In this document: positions 26,822 through 33,846 of the stretch, piece by piece | Numbering within the stretch: position 1 is the stretch's first letter | Layout: each line of letters opens with the position of its first letter | Assembly (NCBI GenBank): GCA_963833835.1 | Contig: CAWHZI010000013.1 | Location: 62,001-126,000, forward strand | DNA: 64,000 nucleotides | Direction: 5' to 3' | From: Bog-532 sp963833835 | GTDB lineage: Bacteria; Actinomycetota; Actinomycetes; Streptosporangiales; Streptosporangiaceae | Program-made: the position numbers and the translations under genes | Notes under the pieces: model-generated | Database searches by the model: none | What the model was told of the DNA's origin: nothing | The model's input: only the letters and a program-made list of their open reading frames with translations

Positions 26822-28248
26822 TGAGCCAGCTGGCTGGGGTGAACGGCGGGCGGCCGCAGGATGTGGTGGAGCGCGCGCTGTCGCTGTCGAAGTCCGACGA
26901 CTGCATCGTGATCGCCGACGAGGCCTCGAACGCGAACCTGCGCTGGGCGGGCAACACGCTCACCACCAACGGCGTGGCCCGGTCCCGGCGGCTGACTGTG
27001 ATCGCCATCGACCGGCACGGCGACGGTGCCGCCGCCGGGGTGGTCTCCCGGGCCGGCGTGACCGACGACCAGATCGAGGACGTGGTCCGCGCGGCCGAGA
27101 AGGAAGCGGCGTCGAGCGCGCCCGCGGAGGACGCCGCGCCGCTGCCCGGTCCGCAGGAGTCGGGCGCGGCGGGTGCGGGCGCGGGCTGGTCGGACGCGCC
27201 CGAGCGGACCGGCATCGGCGTGCTGGCCGACTTCGCGGCCCAGCTGGGCGAGGCCCTGCGCGCGGCCGGGCCGGCCGGGCAGAAGCTGTACGGGTTCGCC
27301 GAGCACGAGCTGACCTCGACGTTCCTGGGCAGCTCGTCCGGCCTGCGGCTGCGCCACGACCAGCCCACCGGGAAGGTCGAGCTGAACGCCAAGTCGGCCG
27401 ACCTCACCCGGTCCGCGTGGGCGGGCGAGGCGACCCGCGACTTCGCCGACGTGGACGTGCCCGCCCTCGCCGCCGGGCTGACCCAGCGGCTGGACTGGGC
27501 CCGCCGCAAGGTCGAGCTGCCCGCGGGCCGGTACGAGACGCTGCTGCCCCCCACGGCCGCCTCGGACCTGCTCACCTACCTGTACTGGTCGGCCGGGGCC
27601 AAGGACGCCGTGGACGGCCGTACCGTGTTCAGCAAGCCCGGCGGCGGCACCCGGGCCGGTGAGGCGCTGTCCAGCCAGCCGGTGACGCTGCGCAGCGACC
27701 CGTTCGCGGCCGGCATCGGCTGCTCCCCGTTCGTCGTCGCGCACGCCTCCAGCCGCGATTCCTCCGTGTTCGACAATGGCCTGCCGCTCGGCCCGACCGA
27801 CTGGATCAGCGACGGCGTGCTGTCCGCGCTGATCCAGACCCGGTATTCGGCCCGGCTGACCGGCCTGCCGGTGACCCCGGCCGTGGACAACCTGATCTTC
27901 GAGACGTCGGCCCCGGAGCCACCCAGCCTGGACGAGATGATCGCCAGCACCGAGCGCGGCCTCCTGCTCACCTGCCTGTGGTACATCCGGGAGGTCGACC
28001 CGCAGACGCTGTTGCTGACCGGCCTGACCCGGGACGGCGTCTACCTGGTCGAGAACGGCGAGGTGGCTGGGGCGGTGAACAACTTCCGCTTCAACGAGAG
28101 CCCGGTCGGCATGCTCAGCCGGCTGGCCGAAGTGGGCGCGAGCGTCCCCACGCTGCCGCGCGAATGGGGCGACTACTTCAACCGCGTCATCATGCCGCCG
28201 CTGCGGATCGAGGGGTTCAACATGTCGTCGGTCAGCCAGGCCAGCTGA
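26821..28248 (+). CDS. TldE/PmbA-family protease subunit
   Basis: A 475-residue non-catalytic partner of TldD: it has the same overall fold but lacks an HExxxH motif, as expected for TldE/PmbA. N-terminal region DVVERALSLSKSDDCIVIAD and NLRWAGNTLTTNGVARSRR; an Ala/Pro-rich low-complexity loop at about 95-120; C-terminus with FVVAHASSRDSSVFDNGLPL and NNFRFNESPVGMLSRL. The ATG at 26821 shares one base with the tldD stop, so the two subunits are made in step; the gene could be read further upstream in this frame but that would lie inside tldD. Confidence 0.92.
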   Translation: MSQLAGVNGGRPQDVVERALSLSKSDDCIVIADEASNANLRWAGNTLTTNGVARSRRLTVIAIDRHGDGAAAGVVSRAGVTDDQIEDVVRAAEKEAASSAPAEDAAPLPGPQESGAAGAGAGWSDAPERTGIGVLADFAAQLGEALRAAGPAGQKLYGFAEHELTSTFLGSSSGLRLRHDQPTGKVELNAKSADLTRSAWAGEATRDFADVDVPALAAGLTQRLDWARRKVELPAGRYETLLPPTAASDLLTYLYWSAGAKDAVDGRTVFSKPGGGTRAGEALSSQPVTLRSDPFAAGIGCSPFVVAHASSRDSSVFDNGLPLGPTDWISDGVLSALIQTRYSARLTGLPVTPAVDNLIFETSAPEPPSLDEMIASTERGLLLTCLWYIREVDPQTLLLTGLTRDGVYLVENGEVAGAVNNFRFNESPVGMLSRLAEVGASVPTLPREWGDYFNRVIMPPLRIEGFNMSSVSQAS

Positions 28249-28377
28249 GCTGCTGACTACCGCCGCGGCCGGGGTTGCCCGGGGCTTCCTGATGCGCTGG
28301 CCCGGCTTCCGCCCACAGCGCAGCGGCAGAGCCGCCCTGCGGTGGTCTGGGTACAGGGCAGGGCATACCTTGGAGAC

Positions 28378-28743
28378 ATGAAGAGGGGCCCGCGCAACGA
28401 CCGGAGCGTCCAGCTTGTCACCCAGGCTCGGCGGCCGATGTCCGAGGACATCTCCTACCGGCAGCGCCGTTACCTGTTGATGATGGCGTTCCGCGCGGCG
28501 TGCTTTGGGCTAACCATTCTGTTGTTCGTCAATCACCTGGGATGGCTCGCCGCGATACCGGCGGTCTTTGCGATCTTCGTGCCTTACGTGGCCGTGGTTT
28601 TCGCAAACGGCGGCCGTGAGCCTGACAACGTCCGCGGATTCATGGAGTATCGGCCAAATCTCCCGGAACGGCACAACCTCCCTAGTCAGGCGCCCCCGGG
28701 CAGCACTCAGCAAGAGTTCAGCGACCCGTCGGCGCGTTCATAA
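28378..28743 (+). CDS. DUF3099 family membrane protein
   Basis: A 121-residue actinobacterial membrane protein. N-terminal SVQLVTQARRPMSEDISYRQ and RRYLLMMAFRAACF match DUF3099; two transmembrane helices (about 34-52 and 57-75) are followed by a hydrophilic tail (NGGREPDNVRGFMEYRP). A TACCTT box at 28366-28371 ends 6 nt before the ATG, suggesting a leaderless mRNA; GGAG is present but too close to the ATG to act as ribosome site. Function unknown. Confidence 0.88.
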   Translation: MKRGPRNDRSVQLVTQARRPMSEDISYRQRRYLLMMAFRAACFGLTILLFVNHLGWLAAIPAVFAIFVPYVAVVFANGGREPDNVRGFMEYRPNLPERHNLPSQAPPGSTQQEFSDPSARS

Positions 28744-28813
28744 CGCACGGGGCCGGGGAACGGCAGCGGGAACGGTTACCCGCACTGACCCGAGATGGGC
28801 TCGTAATTGGGTC

Positions 28814-28819
28814 TTGACA
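28814..28819 (+). promoter_or_regulatory. Promoter -35 box for the C-loop sRNA
   Basis: A consensus TTGACA at 28814-28819 with TGTAGCAT around 28838-28845 as the -10 region (TGTAGC at 18-nt spacing, or TAGCAT at 20 nt). Transcription would start near 28850, just before the first hairpin of the sRNA. It is the only perfect TTGACA placed directly before a structured, non-coding segment in this window. Confidence 0.6.
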
Positions 28820-28849
28820 CATACGGGGGGGTTTCCGTGTAGCATTCAT

Positions 28850-28982
28850 ATCGGTGCTCTGGTCCCCCGTCGGGGCACCGCAGCCGGCGTTCCGGGCCCC
28901 CGTCGGAACGCCGATGAATGCGACGCCGGGTGGTTTGCCCCCGTAGCCACCCGGCGTCGCTCCATCTCCGGGGCTTTTTTTT
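28850..28982 (+). ncRNA. 6C-type small RNA with three C-rich hairpin loops
   Basis: About 130 nt of non-coding RNA. Hairpin 1: 6-bp stem 28852-28857/28875-28880 with loop TCCCCCGTC. Hairpin 2: perfect 10-bp stem 28885-28894/28904-28913 with loop GGCCCCCGT. Hairpin 3: perfect 14-bp stem 28920-28933/28947-28960 with loop TTTGCCCCCGTAG. A weak 5-bp hairpin and eight T residues (28975-28982) end it. All three loops carry CCCCCGT. The architecture fits the actinobacterial 6C RNA class, whose C-rich loops in mycobacteria pair with G-rich targets, often ribosome sites. Known 6C RNAs are described with two such hairpins, so the third is unusual. The 5' end is estimated from the promoter. Confidence 0.75.
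28961..28982 (+). terminator. Rho-independent terminator of the sRNA
   Basis: A short G/C stem (GCTCC region with GGGGC, one G-T pair) followed by an unbroken run of eight T at 28975-28982. The strong 14-bp hairpin just upstream may contribute to termination. Confidence 0.75.
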
Positions 28983-29632
28983 AACTCTGGCCCGGCCTGC
29001 GCTCCTGTCCCCGGCGCCCGCGTCGAGGCTCACGGTGTCACCTGCGCCGACGTGTTCCGGCCCGCAGGACCGTCTGGTCCGCTGGAGACACCCGATGCCC
29101 GTCCCGGGGACGCCGGCGCCGGTCGTTGACCCCTCCTGGAGCGCCCTGAGAGCGCCGCGAGAGTCCTGCGGGGCTCGTGGGGCGCCTACGGCCGCGCCGA
29201 GCCCGGGCCGGGAGCGCCAGGAGGGCGGCCAGGGCCGGGACCGCCGATGAGTGATCGTGAAACCAGACCGTGTTTCGGAGGGGACCTCGACGCCCGGCTG
29301 CTGTCCGTAACCTCCCCGTCGATCAATTCCTCCGGCGACGAGCTAATAGTCCCGCTTCGGTCACCAGCGTGCTTTGGCTACCAATTGACCGTGACCGGCT
29401 CGGCACGTGATTTCCGCCCGATTCCACATTTCTGTAGCTGTCTGTAGCGCCGGTCACGGTACGTCGCCGCTTTCCCATTCCCGCTTTCCCGAAGACAACG
29501 TTGACAACAACTCTCAATGGCCCAGATCGTGTCAATGCCGAACTCCGACCGCCCCCGGAGAGGCGCCTGGCTTGACCGACGGGCCCTTGCCCCCGGGTGA
29601 TGGCTGTGCGTCGGCGGAGCGGGGTGGGCTGG
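28983..29632. other. 650-bp region without a recognisable gene
   Basis: Between the sRNA terminator and the end of the DrrB-like gene. Reading frames here are short and lack the strong G/C third-position bias of real genes. It contains a perfect 12-bp inverted repeat, ACCGTGACCGGC at 29388-29399 and GCCGGTCACGGT at 29449-29460, 49 nt apart, and a locally lower G/C content around 29320-29540. A direct repeat GACAACGTTGACAAC lies near 29492. No function can be assigned. Confidence 0.4.
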
Positions 29633-30553
29633 TTACTCGGTTTTGTTGAATTCGGCGATGGCTACGGTCACCATGACCAGGCCCATGAGGGCCACGATGC
29701 CCAGGGACAGGCCGAGCGGGACGGTCCAGCCACCCCAGGAGACGCCGGGGGCCAGCTGGTGCAGGGCGGCGGGGCTGAGGTTCAGGTGGCTGAACACCGC
29801 GCGGCGCATCGGGGCGACGATGTAGGTCAGCGGGTCGATGCGGGTCAGCACGGTGAGCCAGGCGGGCAGGCCGTTCAGCGGGTACAGCGCCCCGGACAGG
29901 AAGAACAGCGGCATGACCAGCATCTGGGTCAGCGCCATGAAGGCCTGGAACTGCTTGATCCGGGCCGCCATCATCACGCCGAAGGCGGTCAGCGTGAAGC
30001 TGAGCAGCAGTAGCTCACCGATCAGCGTGATGATCAGGATCGGGCTGTAGGGCACCCCGGCCAGCCCGGCCAGAGCCAGCACGACAATGCCCTGGAAGGT
30101 GGCCACGGTGGCGCCACCCAGGCACTTGCCGAGGACGATCGCGGCCCGGTTGACCGGGGCGACCATCATCTCCCGCAGGAAACCGAACTCACGGTCCCAG
30201 ACGATCGAGCCGGCCGAGAAGATCGCGGTGAAGAGCACGCCCATGGCGACGACGCCCGGGTAGATGAAGGTCTTGAAGCTAATCCCAGCGGGAAGGCTGT
30301 GCCCGGCGAGCGAGCCCAGCCCCGTCCCGAGGACGAACAGGAAGAGCACCGGCTGGATCAGCGCGGTAACCATCCGCAGCCGGTCGGTGCGGAACCGGAT
30401 CAGCTCGCGGCGCCAGACGATGCCGGTGGCCCGCAGATCCTGCCGCAGCCCGCGCTCGGGGACCGCGACCCGGATCATGTCAGTCAGGCCCGCCCGGGCC
30501 TCTGGGCTCTGCGGGGCGGCCGCTTCGGTGGTGGTGGGGGTGGCCATCGTCAT
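29633..30553 (-). CDS. ABC-2 type exporter permease, DrrB-like
   Basis: A 306-residue permease of the daunorubicin-resistance type. After a 45-residue cytoplasmic leader come WRRELIRFRTDRLRMVTAL and six membrane helices; the family signature VWDREFGFLREMMVAPVNR lies in the cytoplasmic loop after helix 2. The ATG overlaps the ATPase stop (ATGA), so both are made together. Likely exports a hydrophobic compound or lipid under control of the PadR regulator encoded upstream. Substrate unknown. Confidence 0.92.
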   Translation of the reverse strand: MTMATPTTTEAAAPQSPEARAGLTDMIRVAVPERGLRQDLRATGIVWRRELIRFRTDRLRMVTALIQPVLFLFVLGTGLGSLAGHSLPAGISFKTFIYPGVVAMGVLFTAIFSAGSIVWDREFGFLREMMVAPVNRAAIVLGKCLGGATVATFQGIVVLALAGLAGVPYSPILIITLIGELLLLSFTLTAFGVMMAARIKQFQAFMALTQMLVMPLFFLSGALYPLNGLPAWLTVLTRIDPLTYIVAPMRRAVFSHLNLSPAALHQLAPGVSWGGWTVPLGLSLGIVALMGLVMVTVAIAEFNKTE

Positions 30554-31578
30554 CGCCTCCCAAGGCGCTGCGCCATGGCCCGCATGGCGTCCGCGCTGGT
30601 CGCTTCGGTGTCTCGGATCGTCCGGCCGGTGTAGGACATGAACACGTCGTCCAGGCTGGGCCGGGCCACGCTGACCGAGCGGATGGACATCCCCAGCTCG
30701 GCGAACAGCCGGGGCACGAACTCCTCCCCCGACTCCACCGAGAACGTGACCAGTCCCTCATGCATCGCAGCCTCGAGGCCGAACCGCTCGGCCAGCTCGG
30801 CGATGGCCGCCTGGTCGTCGTCGGTGCTGATCTGCACCCGGTCCTTGCCCACGCTGGCCTTGAGCGCCTCGGGGGTGTCGATGGCCACGATCTGGCCGTG
30901 GTCGATGATCGCGATCCGGTCGCAGTGCTCGGCCTCGTCCATGTAGTGCGTGGTGAGGAAGATCGTGATGTCCTCACGCTGCTTGAGCTCGTTGATGTAC
31001 TGCCAGATCGACGAGCGGGTCTGCGGGTCCAGGCCGACGGTCGGCTCGTCCAGGAACAGCACGTGCGGGGCATGCAGCAGGCCGCGCGCGATCTCCAGCC
31101 GCCGTTTCATGCCGCCCGAATACGTCCGGACCAGGCTCTCCCGCCGGTCCCACAGGCCGACCATCTCCAGCACCTGCCGCATCCGGGGCGCGACCGCGGC
31201 CCGGGGCACGCCGTACAGGTCGGCGTGGAAGCGCAGGTTCTGCTCGGCGGTCAGGTAGGTGTCCAGCGTGGTGTCCTGGAATACCAGGCCGATGTTGCGG
31301 CGCACGGTGTCCCGTTCGCGGACCACGTCGTGGCCGGCCACCATGGCCTGGCCCGAGGTGGGTTTCACCAGCGTGCACAGCATGCTGATGGTGGTGGACT
31401 TGCCGGCCCCGTTGGGCCCGAGGAAACCGAACGTCTCGCCCGTGGCGACCTCGAAGTCGATACCACGGACCGCCTCGATCTCCCCGTACCGCTTGGTCAG
31501 TTCGCGCACCGTGATTGCGGTGCCCCGGCTGCCCGGCACGGCGCTGGCGGACGCCGCGCCGCCGGTCTGTACGGCCAC
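30550..31578 (-). CDS. ABC-2 type exporter ATP-binding protein, DrrA-like
   Basis: A 342-residue ATPase. Walker A GPNGAGKST at 54-62, Q-loop in IGLVFQDTTLD, signature TYSGGMKRRLEIARGL, Walker B VLFLDEPTVGLDPQTR and H-loop in IFLTTHYMDEA. The C-terminal 80 residues form the DrrA-type regulatory extension that ends in a DVFMSYTGRTIRDTEA motif. The start is GTG at 31578, 8 nt after GGGAGG. It is encoded 99 nt downstream of the PadR gene in the same direction. Confidence 0.93.
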   Translation of the reverse strand: MAVQTGGAASASAVPGSRGTAITVRELTKRYGEIEAVRGIDFEVATGETFGFLGPNGAGKSTTISMLCTLVKPTSGQAMVAGHDVVRERDTVRRNIGLVFQDTTLDTYLTAEQNLRFHADLYGVPRAAVAPRMRQVLEMVGLWDRRESLVRTYSGGMKRRLEIARGLLHAPHVLFLDEPTVGLDPQTRSSIWQYINELKQREDITIFLTTHYMDEAEHCDRIAIIDHGQIVAIDTPEALKASVGKDRVQISTDDDQAAIAELAERFGLEAAMHEGLVTFSVESGEEFVPRLFAELGMSIRSVSVARPSLDDVFMSYTGRTIRDTEATSADAMRAMAQRLGRR

Positions 31579-31677
31579 GTAAGTGCCTCCCTTTGCGGAC
31601 TCAAGCTGAGCCTAACGTCGCCGCGGCCCGCACCCGTACGGACGCGGACCGCGGCGATTGCGCCTCCGGTGAACCCG

Positions 31678-32361
31678 TCACTGCTCGGACGGCTCGGAGG
31701 TGCTCTCTTCCTCTTCGTCGGCGGCCAGGATCCGGTACAGCGAGCGCCGGGTGTCGGCCAGCACCTTGCCGGCCTGCTTCACCTGGGCGGCCGAACCGGC
31801 CTGGCTGACCTGCGACACGGCCACCATGACCTGGCGGATCAGCTGCCTCAGCTGCACCTCGCCGTCGTCGACGCTGCCGGTCACCGCGTTCCAGGACGCG
31901 GCCAGCTCGTCAGCGTGCGACTCGGTGTAGGCCCGGCCCTCGTCGGTCAGGGCGAACGCCTTGCGGCCGCTCTCACCGGTCTCGGGCCGGATCAGCCCCT
32001 CGTCCTCCAGCTGCTGGAGCGCGGGGTAGACCGAACCGGGGCTCGGCCGCCACACCCCATCGGTGCGGTCGCTGATCTCCTGGATGATCTGGTACCCGTT
32101 ACGGGGACCCTCGGCCAGCAGCGACAGCGCCGCGGCCCGGACGTCACCCCGGCGCACCCGCGGTCCGCGGGCGAACCTCGGCCCACCCGGCCCGCCGAAC
32201 GGGCCTCCAGGACCGCCGAACCCGGGACCACCCCGGCCGCCGCGGCCACGGCCACCCGGGCCGCCACCCATGAATTCCGGCGGCGGGCCGCCCCAGCCGC
32301 GCTTCGGGCCACGATCGTGGCCCCGGTGACCGCCTTTGCGGCCCCACTCTTCCTGTGACAT
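31678..32361 (-). CDS. PadR-family transcriptional regulator with Gly-rich N-terminus
   Basis: A 227-residue regulator. Residues about 1-68 are a low-complexity Gly/Pro/Arg tail (GGGPGGRGRGGRGGPGFGGP), then a PadR winged helix (VRRGDVRAAALSLLAEGPRN, GYQIIQEI, SPGSVYPALQQLEDEGLI), and a C-terminal helical dimerisation domain ending in an acidic tail. The ATG follows GGAG by 7 nt. PadR proteins usually repress a neighbouring exporter and their own gene; the DrrAB-like exporter downstream is the obvious target. Confidence 0.92.
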   Translation of the reverse strand: MSQEEWGRKGGHRGHDRGPKRGWGGPPPEFMGGGPGGRGRGGRGGPGFGGPGGPFGGPGGPRFARGPRVRRGDVRAAALSLLAEGPRNGYQIIQEISDRTDGVWRPSPGSVYPALQQLEDEGLIRPETGESGRKAFALTDEGRAYTESHADELAASWNAVTGSVDDGEVQLRQLIRQVMVAVSQVSQAGSAAQVKQAGKVLADTRRSLYRILAADEEEESTSEPSEQ

Positions 32362-32427
32362 TGCATTTCTCCTTCGTCATTGATCGGTACGGGCCAGACA
32401 GGAGGATCATCGCCCCCGTGGACGACC

Positions 32428-32472
32428 ATCTAGATATCCCCGTTACTGTCTAGCTAGCTCGACGATATATCG
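32428..32472 (-). promoter_or_regulatory. Palindrome cluster upstream of the PadR gene
   Basis: An A/T-rich 45-bp stretch between the divergent PadR and GNAT genes contains ATCTAGAT (32428-32435) overlapping GATATC (32433-32438), CTAGCTAG (32450-32457) and CGATATATCG (32463-32472), all perfect palindromes. PadR proteins bind short A/T-rich palindromes that overlap promoters, so this is a good operator candidate for autoregulation. It also covers the region where the GNAT promoter would lie. Confidence 0.5.
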
Positions 32473-32546
32473 GCGAACTTCTTTACGCAAGTCGGGCGGC
32501 AGAAAACTTCTGGGGTGAACCGGCTTGTGTGCGGCAGGATCAGCCC

Positions 32547-33134
32547 ATGACCGAACTCATCGATTTTTCCAGCGCCTTCGCCTACGGCGACTCGCTCCTG
32601 CTCGGCGACCGGGTGCGGCTGCGCGGCGTCCGTGAGGACGACCTGCCCACGCTCGCGAAAGCCGAGATGGACGCCGGGATCCTGGTCACGCTGGCGGACC
32701 GGGTGGTCCCGCCGTCCGAGGCGGCGGCGAAGGAACGTATCGCCAAGTGGAGCGCGAACGAGGACGACCGCCTCGGCTTCGCCATCGAGACGCTCGACGA
32801 TCCCAGCGTGCTGGTCGGCCACGTCGGCCTGTGGGGCTGGCAGACCAAGGACCGGTGCGCGACGGTCGGCATCGCCCTCAGCCGCGAACACATCGGCCGG
32901 GGCTACGGCACCGACGCGATGCGCGTCATCGTCAGCTACGGCTTCCGCGAACTGGGCCTGCACCGCATTCAGCTGGGGGTGTCCCCGTTCAACCCGGCGG
33001 GGATACGGGCCTACGAGAAGGCCGGGTTCGCCGAGGAGGGCCGCCGCCGCGAGATGGTCTGGCACGACGGGCGCTGGTACGACGAGGTGATGATGTCCGT
33101 GCTCGACCACGAGTGGGCCGCCCACCGGGGCTAG
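32547..33134 (+). CDS. GNAT family N-acetyltransferase (RimJ/RimL-like)
   Basis: A 195-residue acetyltransferase that uses acetyl-CoA. The fold is evident from GDRVRLRGVREDDLPTLAKA (beta-1), VGIALSREHIGRGYGTDAMR (acetyl-CoA pyrophosphate loop, RGYGTDA) and VSPFNPAGIRAYEKAGFAEE (beta-6/alpha-4). The ATG at 32547 follows AGGA at good distance. Acceptor substrate (ribosomal protein N-terminus, small molecule or drug) unknown. Divergent from the PadR gene. Confidence 0.9.
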   Translation: MTELIDFSSAFAYGDSLLLGDRVRLRGVREDDLPTLAKAEMDAGILVTLADRVVPPSEAAAKERIAKWSANEDDRLGFAIETLDDPSVLVGHVGLWGWQTKDRCATVGIALSREHIGRGYGTDAMRVIVSYGFRELGLHRIQLGVSPFNPAGIRAYEKAGFAEEGRRREMVWHDGRWYDEVMMSVLDHEWAAHRG

Positions 33135-33175
33135 CGGCGCGCCCAGGCGGTGCGCCCAGGCTGGCCGCCGCCGGG

Positions 33176-33730
33176 CTAGCGCGGCGCGGGGACGTCCACC
33201 GGGAGGTCGTAGACGCGGCGGATGCTCGAGCCCAGGCGGGCCAGGTCGGTCCCGTAGACGTGCATGGAGACCGCGATGCCGTCGCCGCAGTTGCGGACCC
33301 GGTGGATGTCACCGGGCGGGGCGAAGCCCGCGACGGTGCCGGGCGCGTTCTGGCGGCGGGTCACCGCGGTGAGCGAGCCGCCGTCCGGACTGAGGGTGAA
33401 GATCTCCTCGTACTCGATGCCCGCCAGCACGCCGGTGACGCACCAGGAGACGTGATCGTGGATCGGGGTGACCTGGCCGGCCCGCCAGACCATGACCGCG
33501 ATCGAGAACGAGCCGTCCGCCTCCACGTGCACCGGGTGGGTCTGGTATCTCGCGGGATCGCCCGCGAGCTGGGCCGCGGTCAGGAGCTGACCGGGAGCGG
33601 GCAGGTGACGCGACAGCGCTTCGGCGACCCGGGCGGCGACGTCGGGCGCCGCGCCCCCGGCCTGGATAGCCGAGCGCACGGCCGACGTGAGTGCGGCCGG
33701 ACAAGTCGAACGTTCGGTGGTGAGGGGCAC
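33176..33730 (-). CDS. Cysteine dioxygenase-like cupin (thiol dioxygenase)
   Basis: A 184-residue cupin likely to oxidise a thiol (cysteine or 3-mercaptopropionate) to a sulfinate with non-haem iron. The first metal motif is PIHDHVSWCVTGVLAG (HxH), and the third His is in GDIHRVRNC; both are in the positions found in cysteine dioxygenases. C-terminal SMHVYGTDL and the Tyr there match the family. The GTG at 33730 follows GGAGG by 5 nt; a start at 33763 is possible. Substrate choice between Cys and 3-mercaptopropionate is not certain. Confidence 0.85.
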   Translation of the reverse strand: MPLTTERSTCPAALTSAVRSAIQAGGAAPDVAARVAEALSRHLPAPGQLLTAAQLAGDPARYQTHPVHVEADGSFSIAVMVWRAGQVTPIHDHVSWCVTGVLAGIEYEEIFTLSPDGGSLTAVTRRQNAPGTVAGFAPPGDIHRVRNCGDGIAVSMHVYGTDLARLGSSIRRVYDLPVDVPAPR

Positions 33731-33846
33731 GGTCACCTCCGGGTATCGGCAGCTAGCTGACATCCTCTGGATACCCGCACCCAACCCATAACACTAATGC
33801 CAAGATCAGCAGTTACCGATAGACGAAGTTGATAAGTGCCAGGACG

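Noticed and set aside
28568..28984. A 138-residue frame overlapping the end of DUF3099 and the sRNA
   Set aside because: It runs out of phase through a recognised gene and then through three structured hairpins, so it is not a credible protein.
29247..29447. A 66-residue frame in the gene-free region
   Set aside because: No third-position G/C bias, no ribosome site and no recognisable motif; the frame spans part of an inverted repeat.
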